The notes beneath the pieces were generated by a model that did not search any database, was not told the DNA's origin, and worked only from the letters and a program-made list of their open reading frames with translations. Shown one piece after another: positions 18,549-27,700 of a stretch of DNA of 32,171 nucleotides. The number at the start of each line of letters is the position of its first letter. Position 1 is the stretch's first letter. The DNA comes from Desulfobaccales bacterium (GTDB lineage: Bacteria; Desulfobacterota; Desulfobaccia; Desulfobaccales; 0-14-0-80-60-11): the NCBI GenBank assembly GCA_030694005.1, contig JAUXZG010000226.1, positions 1-32,171 of the forward strand, read 5' to 3'. A program made the translations under genes and the position numbers.

Positions 18549-18800
18549 GTGAAGAAATGTCCATATTGTGGTGAGGAAATTAAGAGGGAGTTAATTAGAT
18601 GTTATTATTGCCACGAATGGCTGCCGGTAGAGGCAAAAGAGCCCGCGAATATTGCCCCAAAGGAACAGTCATCGCTTAAATTCATTGCCAAGCATTATTA
18701 GTTTATCATTAACTGCATAATATTTGGGTTTATCATATATCTGGCCGGCACCTATATTCTTGATATTCTCGCTCAAAAACCTGATATCACCTTTTTTTAA
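18549..18800 (+). pseudogene. Small zinc-ribbon + TM protein interrupted by in-frame TAG (18699-18701)
   Basis: GTG start: VKKCPYCGEEIKRELIRCYYCHEWLPVEAKEPANIAPKEQSSLKFIAKHY*FIINCIIFGFIIYLAGTYILDILAQKPDITFF*; the TM segment follows the TAG in the same frame. Confidence 0.5.
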
Positions 18801-18872
18801 TAATGACCCCGGTGTGGGCCATATTAATAGTGCTTTATTGGTTTTTACTGATGTAATCTTCTTTCAGTCTCC

Positions 18873-19676
18873 TCATAACTCAACTACTTCCGAATTGACC
18901 GGCTGGCCCATAAAGAGACCGGCCAGTTGCTGAAAACGGGGAGTGAGGTCGGTGGTGAGATAGCGCCGCTGGCCGCCCCGGCTCAGGCGGCCCTCCATCT
19001 CGGGATGACGCCGCAAATAATCCACCAGTTTGGCCGCGGTCACCTGCCCGGAACAGATCAACTCCCGCCCATTCCCCATAATGCCTCGGATCTGGTCCTT
19101 CAATATGGAATAATGGGTGCAACCCAATATCAAGGTATCCACCCGAGCCGCCTTAAGCGGCGCCAAATAACGCCGCAAAATCATGGCGGTGCCTTCCCAG
19201 TCTTGCTCTCCCGCCTCAATCAAAGGCACCAGTAACGGGCAGGCCTGCTGGATCACCTCCACCGTGGGGTCCAGTTTTTTTAGTTCCAGTTCGAATGATT
19301 GGGACGCCACCGTGCCCTCAGTGCCGATGACCCCGATGCGTTTGCTGCGACTTTTGGCCAGAGCTTCCTCCACCGTGGGAATCACCACCCCCAACACCCG
19401 ATTCTCGTGGTAATGAACCGGTAAATAGACCTGCTGAATGGTCCGCAAGGCCTTGGCCGAGGCCGTGTGACAGGCCAGGATGATCAAGCGGCAGCCCTGA
19501 CGGAACAGGTAATCCACCGCCTGCTCCGTGAACCTGAGCACCACCCGGTCCGACCGGGTGCCATAGGGAATCCTGGCATTGTCCCCTAAATATAAATAAT
19601 CATACCCCGGCAGAAGCTGCAAAAACTCCCGCAGGACCACCAAACCCCCAAAACCCGAATCAAAGACGCCGATCAT
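18873..19676 (-). CDS. murI: Glutamate racemase
   Basis: Start MIGVFDSGFGGLVVLREFLQLLPGYDYLYLGDNARIPYGTRS at 19676; ILACHTASA and LILGCTHYSIL catalytic Cys motifs. Confidence 0.93.
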   Translation of the reverse strand: MIGVFDSGFGGLVVLREFLQLLPGYDYLYLGDNARIPYGTRSDRVVLRFTEQAVDYLFRQGCRLIILACHTASAKALRTIQQVYLPVHYHENRVLGVVIPTVEEALAKSRSKRIGVIGTEGTVASQSFELELKKLDPTVEVIQQACPLLVPLIEAGEQDWEGTAMILRRYLAPLKAARVDTLILGCTHYSILKDQIRGIMGNGRELICSGQVTAAKLVDYLRRHPEMEGRLSRGGQRRYLTTDLTPRFQQLAGLFMGQPVNSEVVEL

Positions 19677-19692
19677 GATGTATAGGTGTAGG

Positions 19693-19745
19693 TTTTGGGG
19701 GAGGCAGGGACCCCTTACAAAAAAGGTCCCTGGCCCTCCCCCCAA
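19693..19745. repeat. G/C-armed palindromic repeat, copy F, just upstream of murI start
   Basis: TTGGGGGAGGCAGGGACCCCTTACAAAAAAGGTCCCTGGCCCTCCCCCC. Confidence 0.85.
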
Positions 19746-19750
19746 TAGCC

Positions 19751-20545
19751 TTACTCCGACAGCCTCAGCAAAGTGCCCCGTTTAAGGGCGTTTTTCAGCG
19801 TTTGGTAGAGCAGAGCGTAGCTGATGAAGATGTATATCACACTTTGCAAGAAGCCGTAAAGCAGGGGGTGTGCGGAGGCCAGGGGAAAGCCGTAGAAGTG
19901 TCGGAAGTAGTCCAGAAAATAGGTGAGGGGAATAAGTTGCGCCAGTTGGCGGGCGCCGGGGGGAAGGACGCTTACCGGGTAATAAAGTCCGCACAACAGC
20001 AGAATGAGGTAAGAGAAGGCCCAGGCCGCCACTTCAGCCCGTTGGCCAAAACGCAGCACCAGGGCCAGGACCAGCGCCCCGATAATAAAGGCATTCAGAA
20101 ATATCCCCAAAAGGAAGAGGATCAGCCCGGCAACTCCCGGGCGCCCCAACTCCATATCGAAAAGCCAGGTGCTCAAAAACCCCATGAGGACAAAGACCAA
20201 CAGTCCCCGCACCAACCCCACCAGACCGGAGCCCAACAGGATATGGGACAGCCGGATGGGAGCCATAAATTCGTGTTTCAGGCTCTTGGCCCAGACGGAG
20301 TAAAGGAGGGCGTAAGACAGGTCCAGTTGGGCGATCTGGATGGTGTTCATGGACACCGCGCCGATGAGGATGAAGGTCACGGTAGCCACGTCCAGTTGGA
20401 GAAAGCGGGTGAGCAGGCCCACGGAAAAAATGGCCACCCCGGGCCAGAAAAACATCTCAAACACCGCAAAGACATTGCGCCGGTTCACCAGGGCGCTGCG
20501 CACCGCGAAGCCCCAGATTTTATTTAAGTCAGTGGGTAATTTCAC
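19751..20545 (-). CDS. ABC-2 type transporter permease
   Basis: 264 aa, multiple TMs, VALVLRFGQRAEVAAWAFSYLILLLCGLYYPVSVLPPGARQLAQLIPLTYFLDYFR. Confidence 0.85.
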   Translation of the reverse strand: MKLPTDLNKIWGFAVRSALVNRRNVFAVFEMFFWPGVAIFSVGLLTRFLQLDVATVTFILIGAVSMNTIQIAQLDLSYALLYSVWAKSLKHEFMAPIRLSHILLGSGLVGLVRGLLVFVLMGFLSTWLFDMELGRPGVAGLILFLLGIFLNAFIIGALVLALVLRFGQRAEVAAWAFSYLILLLCGLYYPVSVLPPGARQLAQLIPLTYFLDYFRHFYGFPLASAHPLLYGFLQSVIYIFISYALLYQTLKNALKRGTLLRLSE

Positions 20546-21467
20546 GGTAAATCTCTTCCAGGTCTACTTCCTGAAGGTGCACTTCGGCGACCGGTTTCTG
20601 GGTTTGGGCAATGGCCTCCAGGATGGGAGCCAGTCTTACTTCCGCCCGATCCACTCTTAGGTCCACCCGGCCAGGTTGCACTTTGAAGCTCAACACCCCG
20701 GGAAGGCGGCCATAGTCAAGCGGGGCCGGGCTGTCCGGGAATATCAGGCTAATCCGGTCCCCCAGCCTCAACCGCTGCTGCAATTCGGCAAGGCCCCCCC
20801 GGGCCAGCAAACGGCCTTCTTTTAAGAAAGCCACCTCGCCGCAAAGCATCTCCGCCTCCCGTAAATTGTGGGTGGTAAGCAGGATGGTCAGGCCGGTCTG
20901 CCGGTTGAGGCGCAGGATTTCCTCCCTAAGATGCTGGGCCATCTCCGGGTCCAAACCGGTGGTGGGTTCGTCCAAAAAAAGCAGCTCCGGAGTATTGATC
21001 AGGGCCTTGGCCAGGCCCAGTCGCTGCTTGAGGCCGGTGGACAGCCGTTCAAAGGTCACCCGGCGGTGGCTGGTCAAGTCGAAAAGCTCTAAAAGCTCTT
21101 CAATCCTGGCGGCCAAAGTCCGGCCGCCCAAACCATAGAGGCGGCCGTAAAACCGCAAATTTTCCTCCGCGGTGAGACACCATAAGAAATGGGCGCCGCT
21201 GGCCGCCAGATTGATTCGCTCCCTAAGAAGGGTGGCCTGCCTGACCACATCCAACCCCAGGACTTGGGCCTGACCGGCGTCCGGGAGCAGCAAACCGGCC
21301 AAAATGGAAATAAAGGTGGTCTTCCCCGCGCCATTGGGCCCCAAGATGCCGAAAATGGCCCCGGCCCCTACCTCCAGATCCACCTCCCGCAATACCGGCT
21401 TTAACGGCCCCCACAGCCGCTCCCGAAACGACTTAACAATCCCCTGCGCTAGAATCGCGGTTTGCAT
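20529..21467 (-). CDS. ABC transporter ATP-binding protein (ABC-2 exporter)
   Basis: Start MQTAILAQGIVKSFRE at 21467; GPNGAGKTTFIS, LSTGLKQRLGLAKALINTPELLFLDEPTTGLDP. Confidence 0.92.
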   Translation of the reverse strand: MQTAILAQGIVKSFRERLWGPLKPVLREVDLEVGAGAIFGILGPNGAGKTTFISILAGLLLPDAGQAQVLGLDVVRQATLLRERINLAASGAHFLWCLTAEENLRFYGRLYGLGGRTLAARIEELLELFDLTSHRRVTFERLSTGLKQRLGLAKALINTPELLFLDEPTTGLDPEMAQHLREEILRLNRQTGLTILLTTHNLREAEMLCGEVAFLKEGRLLARGGLAELQQRLRLGDRISLIFPDSPAPLDYGRLPGVLSFKVQPGRVDLRVDRAEVRLAPILEAIAQTQKPVAEVHLQEVDLEEIYREITH

Positions 21468-21479
21468 GGTTGTTAGGTG

Positions 21480-21525
21480 GTTGGGGGGAGGGCCAGGGAC
21501 CTGAGGTCCCTGCCCTCCCCCAAGA
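21480..21525. repeat. G/C-armed palindromic repeat, copy G, just upstream of ABC ATPase start
   Basis: TTGGGGGGAGGGCCAGGGACCTGAGGTCCCTGCCCTCCCCCAA. Confidence 0.85.
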
Positions 21526-21617
21526 AGTTTACCAAATCCCCGCGCCCCGGCCAAGGTTTTCTGGGGGTGGGGGGGGTGGCTTGCAAACTTGTGTGGGTTG
21601 CGGTAGATTAGCAAGCA

Positions 21618-22643
21618 ATGGACCAGGAAGAGAGGATCGTCAATCCCCGGCGGCAGATGGAGGATTTGGGGCTGGAGGTGGGGTTAAGGCCCCGCACCCT
21701 GTCCGAGTTTGTGGGCCAGGAGGAGCTGCGCCGCAACCTGGAAATCGCCATGATTGCGGCCCGGGCCCGGGGCGAGGCGGTGGACCACATCCTGGTGCAC
21801 GGCCCCCCGGGTTTGGGGAAGACCACTTTGGCTTATATCATTGCCAACGAGATGGGGGGCGGAATTAAGACCACTTCCGGGCCGGTGGTGGAGCGGGCCG
21901 GAGACCTGGCAGCCCTGCTCACCAACTTGCAGCCCCGGGATGTGCTGTTTATTGATGAAGTCCACCGTTTGCCCACGGTGGTGGAGGAAATCCTTTACCC
22001 GGCCATGGAGGATTTCCGCCTGGATTTGATTATCGGCCAGGGGCCCGGGGCCCGCTCCCTGAAGCTGGAACTGCCCCACTTCACCCTGGTGGGGGCCACC
22101 ACCCGGGCGGGCCTGTTGACCCCGGCCTTGAGGGACCGTTTCGGCTTGATGCTCCGGGTAGATTTCTACAGTCCGGAGGAGTTGGTTCACATCACCCGGC
22201 GGGCCGCCCAGGTGTTGGGGGTGGAAGTTGACAACGAAGGGGCCTGGGAAATCGCCCGGCGCGCCCGGGGCACCCCCCGCATTGCCAACCGGCTGCTCAA
22301 AAGGGTGCGGGACTACGCCCAGGTGCACGGCGACGGGCGCGTCAACCGGGAAGTGGCCGACGCCGCCCTCACTATGCTGGAAGTGGACCAACTGGGCCTG
22401 GACCGCATGGACCGCCAGATTCTCCTCACTATCTTAGAAAAATATGACGGCGGCCCGGTGGGCCTGGGCACCCTGGCCGCGGCCCTGTGCGAGGAGGAAG
22501 ACACCTTGGAAGATGTGTATGAACCCTTCCTGATCCAGAGCGGTTTTCTGCAACGCACCCCCCGGGGCCGCATGGTCACCAGCCGGACTATGGAATATTT
22601 CGACAAAGTTCCCCCAAAAGGCTCTTATCGCAAGTTGTTTTAA
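21618..22643 (+). CDS. ruvB: Holliday junction branch migration helicase RuvB
   Basis: [64 protein letters not shown], winged-helix C-terminus. Confidence 0.97.
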   Translation: MDQEERIVNPRRQMEDLGLEVGLRPRTLSEFVGQEELRRNLEIAMIAARARGEAVDHILVHGPPGLGKTTLAYIIANEMGGGIKTTSGPVVERAGDLAALLTNLQPRDVLFIDEVHRLPTVVEEILYPAMEDFRLDLIIGQGPGARSLKLELPHFTLVGATTRAGLLTPALRDRFGLMLRVDFYSPEELVHITRRAAQVLGVEVDNEGAWEIARRARGTPRIANRLLKRVRDYAQVHGDGRVNREVADAALTMLEVDQLGLDRMDRQILLTILEKYDGGPVGLGTLAAALCEEEDTLEDVYEPFLIQSGFLQRTPRGRMVTSRTMEYFDKVPPKGSYRKLF

Positions 22644-22703
22644 GACAATTGGGTCAAATTATTAATTGGGGTATCAAATAGGTTCCACTGGCTATAAACC
22701 TTT

Positions 22704-22806
22704 CTAGAGGAAAAATCCCCTCTAACCCCCCTTTAAAGCAGGGGGGAACACATTGGAAAAGTTAAAAAGTCCCCCTTTTCTAAAGGGGGATTTAGGGGGA
22801 TTTTTA
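22704..22806. repeat. TCCCCCTTTAGAAAAGGGGGA / AAATCCCCCTAAATCCCCC-type palindromic repeat
   Basis: AAAAATCCCCTCTAACCCCCCTTTAAAGCAGGGGGG...AAAAAGTCCCCCTTTTCTAAAGGGGGATTTAGGGGGATTTTT. Confidence 0.8.
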
Positions 22807-22872
22807 AACGGTCTTCCATTGCAAAATGTAATTTATTTTATGCACTGATTAATAATTAAGTGTTGCATTCAC

Positions 22873-23976
22873 TTGGCCCCCTGCCGCCATTGTAGTCGTA
22901 CTGACCGGATCGTCTCCCCCCGCCTGGGCTATTGTGCATCTTGTATCCGCGCTAATTTCCGCGAGGTGTGGCCCCAGATTGAGGCTCTGCATCAGGAGAG
23001 CCGCCGGGCCTTTGGCTTGCCCCTCTCTCCGCCTCAAGATCCCCAGGGCAAAAGTTGCACCCTGTGTTTCCATGCCTGCCGCATTCCGGAAGGGGGGTAT
23101 GGTTTTTGCGGGGCCAGAAGGGTGGAAGGTGGGCATTTAAAGGGCGGCAACCCGACCGGCGCGGGTTTAAGCTACTATTACGACCCCCTGCCCACCAACT
23201 GCGTGGCCGACTGGTTCTGTCCCGGGGGCACTGGGCGGGGCTACCCTAAATACGCCTGCCGGGACGGCCCGGAGCGGGGCTATACCAACCTGGCGGTCTT
23301 TTACCACGCCTGCAATTTCAACTGCCTTTTTTGCCAGAACTGGACCTTTAAGAAAGCCACATTCAAAGGGGAAAAGGTTTCGGCTCAGGAACTGGCGGGC
23401 GCGGTCAGGAAGAACACCGCCTGCATCTGTTATTTCGGGGGCGACCCCACGCCCCAGTTGCCCCACGCCCTGGCCACGGCCCGGCTGGCCCTGGCCGCGG
23501 CAAACCAAGCCGGGCGTATTCTGCGCATCTGCTGGGAAACCAACGGGGCCATGCAGGCCCAGTGGCTGAAGCCCCTGGTGGAAAGGTCCTTAGAAAACGG
23601 CGGGATCATCAAGTTTGACTTGAAGGCCTTCAGCGAGGAAGTACATAAGGCCCTGTGCGGGGTGTCCAACGCCCAGACCCTGAAGAACTTCGCGCTCCTG
23701 GCGGCCCGGCTAGGGGAGCGTCCGGAAGTGCCTTTGTTGACCGCCAGCACCCTGTTGGTGCCGGGCTATGTGGACTTAGACGAAATTCACGGCCTGGCCC
23801 GCTTCATCGCCGCGCTTAACCCGGACATCCCTTACAGCCTGCTGGGCTTCTACCCAAACTTTTTCATGGGGGACCTGCCCGTCACCTCTCGAAATTTTGC
23901 CTTGCAAGCCAAACAGGTGGCCGAGGAGGCCGGGGTGCGGCAGGTGCACCTGGGGAATGTGCATTTGTTATATTAG
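22873..23976 (+). CDS. Radical SAM protein (pyruvate formate-lyase activase-like)
   Basis: CNFNCLFCQNWTFKK radical SAM CxxxCxxC, plus Cys-rich N-terminus (CRHC...GYCASC, CTLCFHACRI...GFCGARR); TTG start. Confidence 0.8.
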   Translation: MAPCRHCSRTDRIVSPRLGYCASCIRANFREVWPQIEALHQESRRAFGLPLSPPQDPQGKSCTLCFHACRIPEGGYGFCGARRVEGGHLKGGNPTGAGLSYYYDPLPTNCVADWFCPGGTGRGYPKYACRDGPERGYTNLAVFYHACNFNCLFCQNWTFKKATFKGEKVSAQELAGAVRKNTACICYFGGDPTPQLPHALATARLALAAANQAGRILRICWETNGAMQAQWLKPLVERSLENGGIIKFDLKAFSEEVHKALCGVSNAQTLKNFALLAARLGERPEVPLLTASTLLVPGYVDLDEIHGLARFIAALNPDIPYSLLGFYPNFFMGDLPVTSRNFALQAKQVAEEAGVRQVHLGNVHLLY

Positions 23977-24002
23977 CTAGCTGTGGGAAGGAAAAAGTAA
24001 TA

Positions 24003-24146
24003 ATGGTGGGCAGTGCCCACCCTACATTTCTGTAAGTGGACAACCCAGAGCAAGGAGAAGGTAATTAAGGGTGGGGGCGCACAGGCGAGACGCCTGTGCC
24101 ACTTGATTTATTGCCTACGGCGGGCACGGAGGCCTGCCCCACTGAT
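24003..24146. repeat. Cluster of short palindromes (GGTGGGCAGTGCCCACC; GCACAGGCGAGACGCCTGTGCCAC; CGGGCACGGAGGCCTGCCCC)
   Basis: Second element recurs at about 31769-31793 (GCACAGGCGAGACGCCTGTGCCAC); a partial version occurs near 31590. Confidence 0.75.
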
Positions 24147-24196
24147 GCCAAAGAAATGAAGAGGGAGGGCCGGTGGCCTTCCCTTTCTTTGTCATA

Positions 24197-24273
24197 TGGG
24201 GTTGGGGGTGGGGGTTTGGGGGAGTTTTTTGTAAGGGCAGGGGGCCACTGCCCCCTGGCCCCCTCCCCCTAGC
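24197..24273. repeat. G/C-armed palindromic repeat, copy D
   Basis: GGGGTTGGGGGTGGGGGTTTGGGGGAGTTTTTTGTAAGGGCAGGGGGCCACTGCCCCCTGGCCCCCTCCCCCT. Confidence 0.85.
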
Positions 24274-24283
24274 ACACGTCGCT

Positions 24284-24745
24284 CTATCCCGCGCTGGCTT
24301 TGGGTTGTTTGGCCAGCCAGGCGGCCCGGGCCTGGTGATTCACCGGGCTGGGGCCCAGTTTATAGACCCGCTCGGTCATTTCCTTGGCAATGGCCGCGAA
24401 CTTCGGCCCTTCCGAGGACGACAGGTTGAACATCTCCAGCCGTTCCGGCTCCAGGCCCATGGCGATAAAGTCCTTTTTTACTTTATGCACCCGTTTCTTA
24501 GCCCGGATATTGCCGCTCAAGTAATGGCATTCGCCCTCCAGGCAGCCGGCCACAAAGACCGCGTCGGCCCCGCCCTCAAAGGCCTTGAGCAAATGGATGA
24601 TGTCCACCCGGCCGGTGCAGGGCATCAGGAGGATTTTGATATCCGGGGGATATTGCAGTCGCATCGAACCTGCCAGGTCCGCGGCGCTGTAAGCTCAGTA
24701 GCGGCAACAAAACCCGATGATTTTGGGTGCGAATTCGCTAGTCAT
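24284..24745 (-). CDS. mvhD: MvhD/FrhD-like hydrogenase iron-sulfur subunit; probable selenoprotein with Sec encoded by TGA at 24695-24697
   Basis: From ATG 24745: MTSEFAPKIIGFCCRY-U-AYSAADLAGSMRLQYPPDIKILLMPCTGRVDIIHLLKAFEGGADAVFVAGCLEGECHYLSGNIRAKKRV...; TGA replaces the third Cys of the FCCxxCxYxxAD motif. The ORF track lists only 24284..24664. Confidence 0.88.
24660..24686 (-). promoter_or_regulatory. Putative bacterial SECIS hairpin downstream of the TGA
   Basis: CGC CG CGGACCU-GGC-AGGUUCG AU GCG: 7-bp apical stem, 3-nt loop starting with G, 20 nt from UGA to loop. Confidence 0.65.
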
Positions 24746-24759
24746 GGCTTCTCCTTTCC

Positions 24760-27700
24760 TTAACCCGCGGCCAGGGCCAGTTCCTGGGCGATGATCTGGG
24801 CATCGGTGAAGTGCTTCAGGGTAATGGCCTTGGCCGGGCATTCCGAGACGCACACGCCGCAACCTTGACACTTGGCCGGGTCGATATAGGCGGCATCCAC
24901 CTGGTAATCAATGACTGGCACATTATAGGGACAGGCGCGCACGCAGGTGAGGCACACGGCGCATTTGTCCTGATCCACCTCAGCCACCACGCCGCCCACG
25001 GACACGGTGTCCTGGGCCAGGAAGGTGGCGGCCCGGCCCGCGGCGGCCTTGGCCTGGGTGATGGACTCGTCAATGGGCTTGGGATAGTGGGCCAGCCCGG
25101 CCAGGAAGATGCCGTCCGTGGGGAAATCCACCGGCCGCAGCTTGGCGTGGGCCTCGTTAAAGAAGCCTTCGGCGTTTCTGGGCAACTTGAAGATCTCGCC
25201 CAACTCATCCGTGGGGTTGGGCAGCACCGCAGAGGCCAGGGTGAGCAGGTCCGGTTTCAAAATTACAGGCATTCCTAAGATGGGGTCGGTCACCGTTACC
25301 TGGATGCCGCCTTCCGGGGTCTTGTCCACCTGGGGCTTGCCTTCCAGGTCGAAGCGGATGAACACCACCCCCAGCTCCCGGGCCTCTTTGTAGAGCAGCT
25401 CTTTTTCGCCATAGGTGCGCAGGTCCCGGTAGAGGATAAAGACATCCAGGTCCGGGTTGAGCTTTTTGAGTTCAATGGCGCTTTCCACCGAATGGGTGCA
25501 GCACAGGCGGCTGCAGTAAGGGCGCTCCGGCTCCCGGCTGCCCACGCACTGGATGAACACGGCCTGCCCGGCCTGGTTCAGCCGGGGATCCTTGTCGACA
25601 ATGGCCTTATCCAGTTCCAGCGAGGTCATGACATTGGGGTGCTGGCCGTAGAGGTATTCGTCAGGCGACAGGCCGTAACCGCCCGTGGCCATGATGGTCA
25701 CCCCGTGTTCCAGGTCCCGCTCGCCCGCCGGAGTGGTGACGATGGTCTTGAAATTGCCGACGAAGCCCCTGGTGTCCTTGATGGCCGAGTTGAACAGGAC
25801 TTCGATATTCGGGTGATTTTCTACAGTTTTGATCAGGTCTTCCAGATAGCCCCGATAATTGTAACCCCGGGAGCTGACCACCAGGTTCCAGGCGTTGCCG
25901 CCCAGGCGGTCGGTTTTCTCCACCAGGTAGGCCTGAAAGCCCATATCGGCGAGGGAGCGGGCCGCTTCCAGGCCGGCCACCCCGCCGCCGATGACGATGC
26001 CGGATTTGGACACCGGGAACTGCATTTTGTGGAGCGGCTCCAGTTTGACCAGCCGCGCGGCCACGCCCCGCACCAGGTCCTTGGCCTTCTCCAGGGCCTT
26101 TTCGGGCTCATGCATGTGCACCCAGGAATCCTGGTCCCGAATGTTGGCCATCTCAAAGAGGTAGGGGTTCAGCCCCACCTGGCGGATGGTCTCCATGAAC
26201 ATGGGGGCGTGGGTGCGGGGGCTGCAGGAGGCCACCAGGACCCGGTTCAGTTTGTGTTCTTCAATGGCCTGCAGGATTTTATCCTGGGTGTCTGCCGAGC
26301 AGGTGAACAGGTTCTGGTCGGCAAAGACCACGTTAGGCAGGGTGGCGGCATATTCCGTCAGAGTGGGGACATCGATCACCCCGCCGATGTTGATGCCGCA
26401 GTTGCAGACAAAGACGCCGATCCTGGGCTCCTCGCCGCTGACATCTCTTTCCGGCGGCAGGACCTGGACCTTGATGTCCTGGTTGCGGGCTGCAGCCAGC
26501 AGTTCCCCGGCCACCGCCGCGGCGGCGGAGGCCTCCATGACGGATTGGGGAATGTCCTTGGGGGCCTGGAAAACGCCGCAGGTATAGATACCCGGCTTGC
26601 TGGTGCTCACCGGGGTAAAGGGCGACGTAGCGGCAAAGCGGGTCTCCAGCTTGACGTCGATCCCCAGGGTGGCGGCCACCTGCAAGGCGTCCTTGGAGGT
26701 CTCCAGGCCCACAGAGAGCACCACCATGTCAAAGTCTTCCACCTTGATCTCCCCGGTTTCCGTGAGATAGCGGATGCGCACATTGTCAGATTCCGGAATT
26801 GGGTCGATGGTGTGGATGCGGGAGCGGATGAAGCGCACGCCGTGTTCCTGCTCCGCCCGCCAGTAATATTTCTCGAAGTCCTTGCCGTGGGTGCGCATGT
26901 CCATGAAGAAGACGGCGGTGTCCAGGGGATCCTTGCTGTGTTCTTTGGCAATCACCGTCTGCTTGATGGCGTACATGCAACACACCGCGGAGCAGTAGCT
27001 GTTGTCGCAATGGTTCAGGTCCCGGGAGCCCACGCACTGGAGCCAGGCGATCTTCTTGGGCTCTTCATGGTCCGAGGGCCGGATGAGATGGCCCATGAAA
27101 GGGCCGGAAGCGGACAGAATGCGCTCGAACTCTAGGCCGGTCACCACATTAGGAAATTTGGCATAATGGTATGCGTCATACTTGGTGGGGTCAAAGGCGC
27201 TAAAGCCGGCGGCCAGCACCACCGCGCCCACGTTGAGCTCCACGGTCTGGGGTTCCTGGTCGTGGGCCACGGCGCCGGCCTGGCAGGCGATGGCGCACTG
27301 CATGCATTCGGAGCACACCCCGCAGTTGATGCAGCGGCCCGCCTCAGCCACGGCGTCGGCTTCCTCAAAGCCCAGGTTGGTCTCTTTAAAGCTCTTGGTC
27401 CACTCCTTAACCGGCAGGGTGGGCATGGCGGCCCGGGGCTGCTTCTCCCCTTTCGGGATGGGGTTCCAATTGCCGTCTTTGATGGGCCGCAACGGGAACT
27501 GACGGTCAGCCTTGAGGTCCTGGCCGCTCAAATAGCGGTCGATGGAGACGGCCGCTTCCCGGCCGGCGGCCACCGCGGCGATGGCAATATAGGGGCCGGA
27601 GACCACGTCGCCCCCGGCAAACACTTCCTTGCGGCTGGTGGCCAGGGTGTCCGGGTCGGCTTTAATCAAGCCCCGGGGGGTAATCTCGATGCTGTCGGCC

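Noticed and set aside
25492-27135. Long plus-strand ORF (547 aa) and similar ORF 27166..28425
   Set aside because: Antisense to the clearly coding HdrA gene; low-complexity His/Gly/Asp-rich translation typical of mirror frames in high-GC coding DNA.
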